This document shows, piece after piece, positions 33,345 to 42,260 of a DNA stretch of 64,000 nt. A program made the position numbers and the translations under genes. This DNA is from an uncultured Phycisphaerales bacterium. GTDB lineage: Bacteria > Planctomycetota > Phycisphaerae > Tepidisphaerales > Tepidisphaeraceae. Below the pieces are notes generated by a model. It was not told the origin of the DNA. It was given only the letters and a program-made list of their open reading frames with translations, and made no database searches. The stretch lies in the NCBI GenBank assembly GCA_903871935.1, contig CAIQIQ010000061.1:1-64000 (forward strand), in the 5' to 3' direction. Every line of letters starts with the position of its first letter. Positions within the stretch are counted from its first letter, which is position 1.

Positions 33345-35636
33345 GTGTCGCTCGCTTACGAGTGTACACTCAACGGTGAACTCCGGCCGCGTTGTTGTTT
33401 TTCCCGGACGGTGCAATTGTTGATCAGGTATAGACACAATCCCCTCTGCCCCGTCGTCACCATTTGCCTGGCTGCGAACCTTCTCCGATTCGCCATCACT
33501 CTCGCCTCCCTCCTCTTCGTTTCCGCCGCCTTCGCCCTCGGCCCGGAACTCCTCACCAACGGCTCCTTCGACCAGCCCGGCGAAGGCACAGGCAAATCCC
33601 CCTTCCCCGGATGGACCGCCGGTGAGTGGGATGGCGGAACCTATCGCTTCTCGGCCGACGCCGGCCGCGAGGGTGGCTCCTGCATCGTCATCTCCTGTCT
33701 CAAGCAAGGCCGCGGTGGCATCGGCCAGGTGAAGGGCGTCGCCCTCGATCCCACCAAGCGCTACTTCTTCAGCCTCTGGGCGAAGGAAGACAACGCCAAC
33801 GGCGGCGCTGCCTTCGTAAACTTTTATAGCCCCGACGCGGGCGACATCACCCAGTTAACACTCCCCGGCGGCACCCACACTTGGATGCAGGTGACGAAAG
33901 TCATCACGCCGCCAAAAACCTGCACGCTCAACCTCTATATCCACAACAAGACCATCGGCTCGCTGTACCTCGATGATGTCTCGCTGCGTGAGTTGGCCGC
34001 CGGCGAGGAACCGCTCGCCAGGCCCGGCCAGACGCGTGACCCCTACGTTCTGCCCGCCGGATCCGACTATGCCCTGGGCGTTGCCTCCCCCCTCGCCCGC
34101 ATCTTCCCCGATGAGACCTTTCCCGACCGCCCCGCCGAGTCCTATCACTTCACCGCCGCTCGCGGCGAATCCGAAGGCTTCCAACTCGTCATCCTCCACC
34201 CGCGCAAAGACCTCAAGGGCCTAAAGATCACCGCTTCACCGCTCACCGACGCAAGTTCGGGCGCCCTCATCCCCGCATCGGCCATCACCATCTCCCCTCT
34301 CGGCTGCATCAACGTCCGCGTGGAAAGTCCTCGCATGTACATCCCGCGGCTGGGCCCTTACCCCGAGGTCCTCCTTCCCGATGCCCCCTTCGACGTGAAG
34401 ATGGGCGAAGCCCGGCCGCTCTTCATCGACGTCAAGGTCGCCCCCGACACACGCCCCGGAACCTACACCAGCGCCCTCATCGTTACTCCCGATAACGCGC
34501 CAGCGCAGAAACTCACACTCACCCTGCACGTCCGCAGTTTCCAGCTCCCCGCCGGCCGCGCATCCCACCTGCGCACCATCTCCTTCATGGGCGATGGCTG
34601 GCAGAGCGTCGGCGGAAGAGAACAAGACTACGAGGCCATGGCTCTGGAGCATCGTCTGGGCGTCGGCGGCTTCGCCGTCTCCGGCACCTCGGGCACGAAC
34701 GTCCGCAACGATTTCCGCAACTGGGGAAACACAGGCCCGAAGTACTCCCTCGCCAAGATCGAGCCCAAGCTCACCCGCCTGATGGACGGCGGCATGAACG
34801 CCTTCATGATGGCGGTCGTCCCCAATCTCGCCCGCGAGAAGCAGGACACCTACCCGCCCGGATATCTCGATTCCCTAACCCAGTTCGTCAGCGCCTACCA
34901 CGACTTCGCCAGATCCAAAGGCTGGGCCGACTCCGCCTTCGTCTACGGCTACGATGAGGTGCCTCCGCAGCATTTCCAACTCGCAAAAGACACCTATGCC
35001 GCCCTCAAGAAAGCCTGTCCCGACGCTCGCGTGCTCCTCTGCCTCAACGAACCCGCGGCCGTTGCCGCCATGGCCGGCCACACCGACATCTACCTCCTCT
35101 ACATCCACAACCACCTCAGCAGCCGCGTCGACGAATTGAAGAAACCCAACGAGCGCATCTGGTGGAGCTACGGCTGCATCTATCCGGCCCAGCGCCCAAA
35201 CCAGTTCCTCGTCTATCCCGCCCTCGACCTGCGCATCATGCCCTGGCTGGCCGAGAAGTACGGCATCGAGGGCATGAGCGTCTGGGGTCTGACCTACTAT
35301 CACGCCGCCAACAAGGGCCGCACCTTCCCAACCGACGACTGGGTGCCGACCTCCGCCGCCCCCGGCGACGGCGAATTGATCTACCCCGGCCCCTCCGGCC
35401 GCCCCCTCGCCTCTCTCCGCCTCAAGGCCATACGCGACGGCCTCGAAGACCGCGAATACCTCGCCCTCGCCGAGGACCGCGCAACCAAAGGTGACCCAAC
35501 CGCCAAGTCCCTCCTCACCGAGATCCACAACTCCCTCAAGCAACCCACCGTCTTCCCCGACGACCCCGCCCTTCTCCTCCGCTGGCGCGACCGCCTCGGC
35601 GACCTCCTCGACGTCGCCGCCCAGACATCCCCATAA
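33345..35636 (+). CDS. secreted GH123/DUF4091-type hydrolase with N-terminal carbohydrate-binding domain
   Basis: The 763-aa protein has a signal segment (LLRFAITLASLLFVSAAFA), then a CBM4/9-like jelly roll (GPELLTNGSFDQPGEG ... SLYLDDVSLREL, about 65-220), then a beta-sandwich and a catalytic barrel with FVYGYDEVPPQHF. It ends with the DUF4091 signature LRLKAIRDGLEDREYLALAE. GH123 enzymes cleave N-acetylgalactosaminides; the exact sugar is unknown. The start is unclear: GTG at 33345 gives a long leader, while GTG 33411 or TTG 33417/33420 would place the signal nearer the start. Confidence 0.8.
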   Translation: MSLAYECTLNGELRPRCCFSRTVQLLIRYRHNPLCPVVTICLAANLLRFAITLASLLFVSAAFALGPELLTNGSFDQPGEGTGKSPFPGWTAGEWDGGTYRFSADAGREGGSCIVISCLKQGRGGIGQVKGVALDPTKRYFFSLWAKEDNANGGAAFVNFYSPDAGDITQLTLPGGTHTWMQVTKVITPPKTCTLNLYIHNKTIGSLYLDDVSLRELAAGEEPLARPGQTRDPYVLPAGSDYALGVASPLARIFPDETFPDRPAESYHFTAARGESEGFQLVILHPRKDLKGLKITASPLTDASSGALIPASAITISPLGCINVRVESPRMYIPRLGPYPEVLLPDAPFDVKMGEARPLFIDVKVAPDTRPGTYTSALIVTPDNAPAQKLTLTLHVRSFQLPAGRASHLRTISFMGDGWQSVGGREQDYEAMALEHRLGVGGFAVSGTSGTNVRNDFRNWGNTGPKYSLAKIEPKLTRLMDGGMNAFMMAVVPNLAREKQDTYPPGYLDSLTQFVSAYHDFARSKGWADSAFVYGYDEVPPQHFQLAKDTYAALKKACPDARVLLCLNEPAAVAAMAGHTDIYLLYIHNHLSSRVDELKKPNERIWWSYGCIYPAQRPNQFLVYPALDLRIMPWLAEKYGIEGMSVWGLTYYHAANKGRTFPTDDWVPTSAAPGDGELIYPGPSGRPLASLRLKAIRDGLEDREYLALAEDRATKGDPTAKSLLTEIHNSLKQPTVFPDDPALLLRWRDRLGDLLDVAAQTSP

Positions 35637-35686
35637 CAGGATAAACGTACGCGCTCACCACCGCTCCGGCTCTCCCGCCCGCCACC

Positions 35687-35710
35687 GTAGAAGCGACTTT
35701 GTAGTCGCTT
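35687..35710 (+). repeat. GTAG-headed REP-like hairpin
   Basis: GTAG is followed by AAGCGACT-TTGT-AGTCGCTT, a perfect 8-bp stem, in the 298-nt gap between convergent genes. Confidence 0.65.
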
Positions 35711-35837
35711 CCACCCGGCACACCGCACCCAGCCCATCACAGCACCGCCGCATCGGCAGAACACCCCAGAAGTGCCCACCTCATAGCCCTGACCAAACCA
35801 CCCCGTCCATCCCGAACAAGCCCCAACCAGCAGCATA

Positions 35838-35903
35838 GTAGGCCACTCGCCCCGAGTGGCACCCCAAACCGCCGACCGTGATCCTTGGTCGATACGGCAT
35901 CCA
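35838..35903 (+). repeat. second copy of the 16.7-kb REPIN family (half unit)
   Basis: GTAG + GCCACTCG-CCC-CGAGTGGC (35838-35860) matches the left unit of the REPIN at 16736. The following CGACC...CTTGGTCGATACGG (35873-35896) matches that REPIN's inner GACCGACCTCGTTGGTAGATACG. The right inverted unit is missing, so this looks like a truncated copy. Confidence 0.65.
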
Positions 35904-35934
35904 ACCCCGCACATAAGAGACACGGCTCTGCATT

Positions 35935-37182
35935 TCACCGCGCATACCAAGCGGACAGCGCCTGAATCTGCCGGTTCTGCATCAGCCACCGTGCCATCCG
36001 GGCAACGCTGCCTGAACCCAGCAGCGGCGAGTACCCATGCTTATGGTCTACCAGCGTAACCGCGAGTTCAGCATCCGACACGCTGGCCGCGCTGCGCCCC
36101 TGCCCGATCGCCGACCAACGCGTCAGGTATAGCAGTACCGGGTAGGTCAACATCAGCCGCACAAACCCCTCGCTCACGCCCAGACCATAGCACGCCGGCC
36201 CGCAGAAGCTCATGCCCTGAAGCCTGCCCTGAAAGTACCTGGCAAACAGCGCATCAATCTCCGGATGCGAGCATTGCCGGGGCTTTTCCAGATCGTCAAA
36301 CGCCACCGGCGGCAGCCCTTCGTGCAGTTGCGGGGTCATCCCCTGCCCGCGGACCATCCGCAACCTCGCGGCCGCCGCGCGGGCCCGATACCCCAGCCCC
36401 ACCACCATCAGCGGGTGCCGCGGGGCATACTGCGCCACCAGCATACGCAACTGCACCTTGGCCGGAGCCAGCGGCGCTGGATCCAAACCCCTCGCCGTCT
36501 CCTCAGGCACAGCCTCGACCAGCGTACCGAGTAGCTCCTCCAGACGTTCCCCGCGCACCTTGTCGAACTTGGCCTGGCCGAGCATCTCTGCCACGAGGAG
36601 AGCATGAGTCACGCGCAAAGCCAAAGGTGTGCTGCCATCGCCAGCGAGCAAGCTGCCCAGACGAGCCACGACGCTCATTGTGTCCGGCCAATCAAGCTTC
36701 TCCCCGCGCGAGATGGCCGGCGGCCCGAATGTTGGTGCGGCCGCCCCGAGCTGGCAGAACTCCGTGATCTCCGCACGATGTTCCCTGATCGGAATGCCAC
36801 GGCTGCCCGCGACCGACGGACAACTAAACCGCAAGCTCACAGCGATGCGGTCCCCGACCGGATAGAGAACAAACGGGTACAACCGACAAACCAGCGGTTT
36901 GGCCGGCTCCCCAAACTTGGCATGGATCCGGCACAGCCCCTTCTCATTGAGGAAGATACACGCCCCATCGCTCCGGCGCGCCAAGGCCCAGCGGCGCGAG
37001 AATATCCCGCCCGTACGGCGAACAAGTTTCCTGCCTGCCGGAATACCATCACTCTGCGACCATCCCTGACCGATGATCCGCTGCCGCTCCTCCTCAGTCA
37101 CGACGACTTCATAAAGCCAGCAGCACCCCCCGCACCCATGGCAGGAATAGTTCTGGTTTTCCGGCAGAATCAGCTCAGCCAT
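35935..37182 (-). CDS. YkgJ-like cysteine-cluster protein (flagellin N-methylase-like)
   Basis: The 415-aa protein has an N-terminal YkgJ/CxxCxxxCC-type cluster: CHGCGGCCWLYEVVV, then CIFLNEKGLCRIH, CRLYPFVLYP and RFSCPS. Such clusters bind metal or an Fe-S centre and occur in FliB-like lysine methylases. The helical C-terminal two thirds is not recognised. The start at 37182 follows a TAGGAT string 7 nt upstream, which may act as a -10 box of a leaderless message; a longer frame upstream has no support. Its function is unknown. Confidence 0.72.
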   Translation of the reverse strand: MAELILPENQNYSCHGCGGCCWLYEVVVTEEERQRIIGQGWSQSDGIPAGRKLVRRTGGIFSRRWALARRSDGACIFLNEKGLCRIHAKFGEPAKPLVCRLYPFVLYPVGDRIAVSLRFSCPSVAGSRGIPIREHRAEITEFCQLGAAAPTFGPPAISRGEKLDWPDTMSVVARLGSLLAGDGSTPLALRVTHALLVAEMLGQAKFDKVRGERLEELLGTLVEAVPEETARGLDPAPLAPAKVQLRMLVAQYAPRHPLMVVGLGYRARAAAARLRMVRGQGMTPQLHEGLPPVAFDDLEKPRQCSHPEIDALFARYFQGRLQGMSFCGPACYGLGVSEGFVRLMLTYPVLLYLTRWSAIGQGRSAASVSDAELAVTLVDHKHGYSPLLGSGSVARMARWLMQNRQIQALSAWYAR

Positions 37183-37780
37183 GCAGCCGATCCTACCACA
37201 CCCGCGACCGGCAGGCATGCTACCTTCGCGCATCGGCCCCAGGCCGTTCGTGGCAATGCTTGACCAAGACCATCGCATCTATGGTTTGCGCTCCGCAATA
37301 CCGCCGTTGTCTCCCCACCGCCCCAAAGCCAAAACCCACATCATCTCCTCGCACGCGGACACAAACCCAATAGAGTTCCTCCAATCTGCATCCGTGTCCA
37401 AAGCGTACCCGCTTTGACCGTGCCATCCGTGGCGACGATTTCTTGTGCCCTTTGAGCTTCCAATGGTCATTCCCCTGACGCTATCGCACCTTTCAGGCTT
37501 CCACCTCGCAAACGCATCGGTTCCGCCATCGGCGACCCTTACGGACAGCTCTCGTCGCTGCGTCACTTTGTCCCTTCCCATCCCCTTCTTGCCCTCCAAA
37601 AATCTGCACATTTTTTTCACCCCCGCTTTTTCCGGCATTTATTAACAAAAACCACCCGAACCTACCCCTATATATAGAGAGACGCACTTTTTTCCGCGTC
37701 TGGGCTATTTGGCAACCGAATACCGCCTGGCAACTGGATATGCACCGGCACCACGTTTGCACAGCCGATTCCCGGCCCAA
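37183..37780. other. gene-free region with AT-rich segment
   Basis: No supported gene is seen between the divergent YkgJ-like gene and the secreted hydrolase (gap 37183-38203). The stretch from about 37597 to 37690 is markedly AT-rich for this genome, with runs AAAAATC, CATTTTTTT, TTTATTAACAAAAA and TATATATAGAGAG. It could be a promoter region or a DNA-unwinding segment for the DnaA-box cluster that follows. Confidence 0.4.
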
Positions 37781-37810
37781 TGTCACACTTTGTCACAGAT
37801 TGTCACACTT
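37781..37810 (+). repeat. three 10-bp direct repeats TGTCACA(C/G)(T/A)T
   Basis: TGTCACACTT, TGTCACAGAT and TGTCACACTT follow each other with exactly 10-bp period, about one helical turn. That phasing is what a cooperatively binding protein would need. They lie between the AT-rich segment and the two DnaA boxes. Confidence 0.6.
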
Positions 37811-37867
37811 TATTTCCGCGGGACCACGACGCCCGTCTCGGTCTTCGACGCATGACGTATGGCCCAC

Positions 37868-37993
37868 TTATCCACAATCACCTCGAACCTGCGCACCTCC
37901 TTCCCCAATTTCGCCCTAACTCCCTGTGTTTACAGCGGTTGTCGCATAGGGGGTAACCTCGTTGAGAACCTGCGCACCTGTCACTTATCCACA
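37868..37993 (+). other. paired perfect DnaA boxes with flanking 14-bp repeats
   Basis: TTATCCACA, the consensus DnaA box, occurs at 37868-37876 and 37985-37993. A 14-bp repeat GAACCTGCGCACCT lies inside each (37885-37898 and 37966-37979). By base composition one such 9-mer would be expected about 0.2 times in 64 kb on both strands, so two within 126 bp is notable. It may be a replication origin, a DnaA titration site or a DnaA-regulated promoter. No dnaA, dnaN or rep gene is nearby. Confidence 0.5.
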
Positions 37994-38203
37994 CCTGGCA
38001 CCTTTTCGTCCTTCTCTCCATCTCCCCCTCGTGTGTTCTTCTCTGCCTCCGCGTCCCCGCGTCTCCGCTCGACTGAGCTCGCCGAAGTCCGTGTCCCCCG
38101 CCTTCCCCTCGTTCCCCTCCCTTTCCGCCCTTCGCCCGTTGGCCATCCCGACATCCCGCGATAGATTGATCGGATCAGTTATCTCAGACGAAGGAGCACA
38201 CTC

Positions 38204-40672
38204 ATGACCAGATTCTGCATCTCCCTTGCCCTTGTCACCTTGTCCCTCGCGGGCGCGGGCGCGGCCGCCGCCGTTGCCCAGACCGCCCCCACAACCCCCA
38301 CGCCGCAACAGAAGTGGGGAAAAGTCCTGACACCCATGGAAGTCGCCCTCCCCGATGGCGCTCTCGCCTTCCACTTCGGCGGCCACAAGTTCCCCACTAT
38401 GAAATCCGTCACCAGCGGGACCCAGTACAGCGATAAGTCCGGCTATGGCTTCATCAACCCGCATGACATGAGCAACACCGGTAACTATGGCTGGCCAACC
38501 ACCTTCCACCAGGCCCTGGTCTACCCCGAGAAATCGGGCGTGGACTTTGAATTCAAGGTGAAAGTGCCCCCCGGAGCGTACTGGGCCCACCTCACCTACA
38601 ACCCCATGATCCGCCCCGACATGACCGACATTCGCTACCAGCTCAAGCTCAATGACTGGACGATCATGGACGACAACCCCACCCCCGAGCAGTTCAACGG
38701 TGAGAAGTATCTCTACCGATTCCTCTGGACCCAATACAGCGAGAAGCCCGATGCCATCTGGAACAACTACCTCCGCAAGATGTACATCTCCGAGGTCCAC
38801 CAGATCAACGCTCCCGACGGTGTGGTAAGCCTGAAGGGAATCAACCAGGTGCTCTATGCCTTGATCCTTGTTCCCGCCCAGAAACAAGCGGAATTCCAGC
38901 AGATGGTCAGAACCCTCGACCAGCAGATGCTCGACAGCTACCACAACGGCGCATACTACGCCGTCCCCACGCACGCCAAGCCGCAGAAACAAGCCGACGA
39001 CGGCGACTACGTCCTCTACGTGCCGGCTGAAGGCCAGACCGTCATGCCCTGGACCGGACCTACCGACGCCGAGCGCGCTCGCACTACCTTGAAGCGCGGC
39101 GGCACACGCGGCCAGCGACTGGCACTACAACTTGCCGTGGTCCCCTTTGCCGACCTGGGCAAGAGCGAACTGCAGTTGCACGACCTGAAGGGCGATGCCG
39201 GAACCATTCCCGCCGCCAGTATAAAGGGCCATTTCAAGAACTACCGCTGCGGAAACCTGAACAAGATCATGTTCAGCCGCGACGACTGGAGTTCAAAGTG
39301 CGATGTCACCGAGATGGTTCTATTGCCAAGCCTGTCGCTGGAGATGGAGAAAGGAATCACCCAGAACTACTGGCTCTGGATGCAGATTCCGCCCGATGCC
39401 CGTCCCGGCGTGTACAAGAGCGTCTTCACCTTCCGTCCCGCCAACGGCAAGACCACGGATGTGCCGGTGGAAATCGAAGTCTATGACTTTGCCTTGCAGC
39501 AGGATCTGCCCGACGCCTTCGGCATGTATGGCACCGGCGTTGACCCGACCCTGGTAGACGATGCCACGCGCAAAAAAGTCATGACCGATCGTTTCACATG
39601 GATGCGCCAGATTGGCCTCAACGCCATCACGCTGCACGCCCCGTCAATCATCAACGGCAATGATGGTTCATTGACGATGAAGTACGACACCATGCCGCTG
39701 GAAGTCGCCAAGGCCGTGGGCATGGGCAAGGACCCCCAACAGGCCATGATGATCGAAAACTTCTTCCTCCTCGGGCGTTATATCGGCTACCACATGCCCG
39801 GCAGCCCTGGCCCGGATGAAATCGACAAGGCGCCGGGGAAGGAACTGACGCTCCCCGGCTTTGACGACCTGTTCATCAGGTATGCCGGCGAGTTCAAGAA
39901 GACGCTCGACAACTTCGGTCTGCCCATCGTAACCAACATCGTGGATGAGCCGCGCGAGAAGTACATCAACCCCTGGAACCGCAACTTCGACGACACGATG
40001 AAGTACATCGCCCTGACCCGCAAGAGCGGCGACTGGCGCGTCGCCATGAACCCGATGGGCGACATCGATCATTACGTCAACAAGGATTACACACCCTTCA
40101 TCGATGCCTGCGACGTGATGAGCACACATTCCTGGCCCCAGGCTCACAAAATCATGACGCAGACCCTCCAGAAAGGGAAAACCCTCTGGCTCTATAACTG
40201 TGGCATGGATCGCCTCACCTGGGGTTTCTACAACTGGAAAGTCGGCAGCACCGGCCGCTGGGAATGGCACTTCGCATTTCCCGAAGAAGACAGCTTCCGC
40301 GAGTACAAGTCGGCCGAGTGGTACAACCCGTTCACGAACAACAACGGCTATGGCCCGCCGGCCCCCTACTCCAAGTATCCCGGCGGAATGCTCTACCAAT
40401 CGGTCTTCCTTCAGGTCGCCGAGGGCATCAACGATGCTCGCTACCTGTACACGCTGGAAAAGGCGATCGCCAAACCGAATCAGGATGCGGCCACTGTGGA
40501 GAAGGCCAAGGCCCTGCTGGACGGGATCCGCAAGGAAATCCCGGACTATCCCAAGGTCGAGGGGCTTGGCACAGGCGCCGGCGTTGGGGCGGTGAAGTCA
40601 GACCAGGCACTAGCGCTCACGGAGACCTGGCGGACGCAGATCGCGGAGCTCCTTAAGGTGCTAGGAAAGTAA
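38204..40672 (+). CDS. large secreted GH123/DUF4091-like protein
   Basis: The 822-aa protein has a signal peptide (SLALVTLSLAGAGAAAAVAQ). An N-terminal beta region (about 40-240) is followed by a beta-sandwich with PPDARPGVYKSVFTFRP and a barrel with IVTNIVDEPREKYINPWN, where the D-E pair is the likely catalytic site. The C-terminus GMLYQSVFLQVAEGINDARYLYTLEKA matches the DUF4091 end seen in the gene at 33345, so the two are distant paralogues. The start is secure (GAAGGAG before ATG 38204). It is probably a periplasmic or exported glycan hydrolase; the substrate is not readable. Confidence 0.8.
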   Translation: MTRFCISLALVTLSLAGAGAAAAVAQTAPTTPTPQQKWGKVLTPMEVALPDGALAFHFGGHKFPTMKSVTSGTQYSDKSGYGFINPHDMSNTGNYGWPTTFHQALVYPEKSGVDFEFKVKVPPGAYWAHLTYNPMIRPDMTDIRYQLKLNDWTIMDDNPTPEQFNGEKYLYRFLWTQYSEKPDAIWNNYLRKMYISEVHQINAPDGVVSLKGINQVLYALILVPAQKQAEFQQMVRTLDQQMLDSYHNGAYYAVPTHAKPQKQADDGDYVLYVPAEGQTVMPWTGPTDAERARTTLKRGGTRGQRLALQLAVVPFADLGKSELQLHDLKGDAGTIPAASIKGHFKNYRCGNLNKIMFSRDDWSSKCDVTEMVLLPSLSLEMEKGITQNYWLWMQIPPDARPGVYKSVFTFRPANGKTTDVPVEIEVYDFALQQDLPDAFGMYGTGVDPTLVDDATRKKVMTDRFTWMRQIGLNAITLHAPSIINGNDGSLTMKYDTMPLEVAKAVGMGKDPQQAMMIENFFLLGRYIGYHMPGSPGPDEIDKAPGKELTLPGFDDLFIRYAGEFKKTLDNFGLPIVTNIVDEPREKYINPWNRNFDDTMKYIALTRKSGDWRVAMNPMGDIDHYVNKDYTPFIDACDVMSTHSWPQAHKIMTQTLQKGKTLWLYNCGMDRLTWGFYNWKVGSTGRWEWHFAFPEEDSFREYKSAEWYNPFTNNNGYGPPAPYSKYPGGMLYQSVFLQVAEGINDARYLYTLEKAIAKPNQDAATVEKAKALLDGIRKEIPDYPKVEGLGTGAGVGAVKSDQALALTETWRTQIAELLKVLGK

Positions 40673-40744
40673 TCCCAGATGCCAAAACGAGTTCGGACGG
40701 AGTACGATTGCAGAAAGAGTCAATTCAGCAAAGGCCGGTGAATC

Positions 40745-41314
40745 ATGCCCGTTAAGAAAATCACCTACTTCAACAAGCCCGGGAAACTCAACACCAACGC
40801 CGTCATAGCGGCTGTCAAGGTGATGGTTACAGAGACCGGGATTGAGCACGTGGTGGTTGCCACCACCTCTGGAGCTACCGCGCTGGCTTTTGCCAAGGCC
40901 CTGCAAAAGAAAGCCACGGTAATCGCCGTAACCTATCATGCCGGCTGGCATGGCGGGGACATTGTGGCGATCAAGCCGCAGGCTCGCGCGGCGCTCGAAA
41001 AGGCCGGAGTGCCGCTGGTCATGTGTTCGCATGCCCTCTCCGGGATTTCCCGCTCGGTGAGCAGAAAGTTCGGCGGACCCAATTACCCCGAGCTCATTGC
41101 AGCCACATTCAAGGCGTTCGGCGAGGGAGTGAAGGTGGCGGTGGAGGTGTCCGTGATGGCCGCTGACGCCGGGCTGGTTCCCACCGATCGGGACATCATT
41201 GCCGTAGGCGGCACCGGCACCGGCTCGGATGCGGCGATCCTGCTGCGTACCGCGCATCAGAACAGCTTCTTCACTCTGCGCGTACGCGAGATCATTGCCA
41301 TGGTAAGTGGATAG
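40745..41314 (+). CDS. stand-alone pyruvate kinase C-terminal (alpha/beta) domain protein
   Basis: The 189-aa product resembles only the PK_C domain of pyruvate kinase (HVVVATTSGATALAFAKAL, KATVIAVTYHAGWH, and a C-terminal VGGTGTGSDAAILLRTAHQ). In pyruvate kinase this domain binds allosteric effectors; free-standing versions are found in several phyla and lack the catalytic barrel. The function is unknown. The ATG at 40745 has a weak AAAGGCC upstream. It is 72 nt after the secreted hydrolase and before tRNA-Arg. Confidence 0.75.
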   Translation: MPVKKITYFNKPGKLNTNAVIAAVKVMVTETGIEHVVVATTSGATALAFAKALQKKATVIAVTYHAGWHGGDIVAIKPQARAALEKAGVPLVMCSHALSGISRSVSRKFGGPNYPELIAATFKAFGEGVKVAVEVSVMAADAGLVPTDRDIIAVGGTGTGSDAAILLRTAHQNSFFTLRVREIIAMVSG

Positions 41315-41369
41315 ACGCAGGCCCATTCTCCCAAAGCCGATGAAAGGCGGCGCAAGTGGTGGGGGAAAG

Positions 41370-41443
41370 TACCCGCGACAGGACTCGAACCTGTGACCTC
41401 CGGTTTAGGAAACCAGCGCTCTATCCAACTGAGCTACGCGGGC
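41370..41443 (-). tRNA. tRNA-Arg(CCT)
   Basis: The minus strand folds as a full cloverleaf: acceptor GCCCGCG/CGCGGGT, D-arm GCTCAGTTGGATAGAGC, anticodon stem CTGGT/ACCGG with loop TTCCTAA, and T-arm ACAGG TTCGAGT CCTGT. The anticodon is CCT, reading AGG. CCA is not encoded. Confidence 0.96.
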
Positions 41444-41506
41444 AATCGCGACTTCACTAACCCGGAGTCTAGCACACACGGCCACTTGCCTCCAGCGGCA
41501 TGGCAG

Positions 41507-42232
41507 TCAGGGCTGTGTGTGAGTGCGCTGCTCAACTTCCCACTTCGCCAACATGCGTTCGATCTTCGCCTGCACCATCCGTCGAGCGTCACGCTTGGGG
41601 ACGTTGATGTCGAAGAAGCGATCGTAGCCGGTGTGGGCGTGGCGGACATGGGCGATCACGGCAAGACGGATCTTTTCAGGATCCAGTTCCTTGGCCGAAG
41701 CGGAGCGGCCGACTCGGCCGGAGTATTTCTCACAGGCGTGCCGGGTGATCTCAGCGACTTCTTCCGGCGGACAACCGGGGAACAGCCGTCTGAGTTCGGC
41801 TGTGAACGTGAGGAGATACTGCTTGTCCTCAATCTCGCGTTTGGCGGCGGCTTTCTTGTTCTTCGCTTCGCGAACGGCAGCATCGGCGGCCGACTCCTCA
41901 CGGGCGCGGTCAATGGCCGCCTGCTCGACCAGAGTGCCCTGCCGCTCGTAGCGCTTGCGGGCACGAGCCCAGCGAACAACTACGGCTTTGCGCGAGGAGT
42001 GCTTGCCGGCCCGGCGGGTGACGGCCGGGTCGCCGGAAGTGAGAAACGTCAGATCGTCCAGACCGGCACAAGTCATGCACAACGGCTGCTCATCGCGCAA
42101 CGTCAGCAGGTTGCCGTCGAACATCTCCTTTCTGCACTTCGCGCATTGTGTATCCCGTCGGATCATGAAAACAACGATGTCCTCACTGTTCTTGGCGAGG
42201 TGACGGGCATGGTCCTTATCGCGCTGTTCCAT
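41507..42232 (-). CDS. DUF2293-domain protein
   Basis: The 241-aa protein has a DUF2293-like C-terminal half: FPGCPPEEVAEITRHACEKYSGRVG then AVIAHVRHAHTGYDRFFDINVPKRDARRMV. The N-terminus carries two C-x-x-C pairs (CAKC, CMTC) that look like a small zinc ribbon, and a basic, Ala-rich helical linker lies between. The function is unknown; nucleic-acid binding is plausible from the ribbon and charge. The ATG at 42232 lacks a ribosome binding site but has TATACT 9 nt upstream. Confidence 0.8.
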   Translation of the reverse strand: MEQRDKDHARHLAKNSEDIVVFMIRRDTQCAKCRKEMFDGNLLTLRDEQPLCMTCAGLDDLTFLTSGDPAVTRRAGKHSSRKAVVVRWARARKRYERQGTLVEQAAIDRAREESAADAAVREAKNKKAAAKREIEDKQYLLTFTAELRRLFPGCPPEEVAEITRHACEKYSGRVGRSASAKELDPEKIRLAVIAHVRHAHTGYDRFFDINVPKRDARRMVQAKIERMLAKWEVEQRTHTQP

Positions 42233-42241
42233 GAAGGTGTG

Positions 42242-42247
42242 AGTATA
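42242..42247 (-). promoter_or_regulatory. -10 box before the DUF2293 gene, leaderless-type
   Basis: TATACT on the minus strand ends 9 nt before the ATG at 42232, with no Shine-Dalgarno sequence between. Confidence 0.45.
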
Positions 42248-42260
42248 CCAGCCCGAGCCA

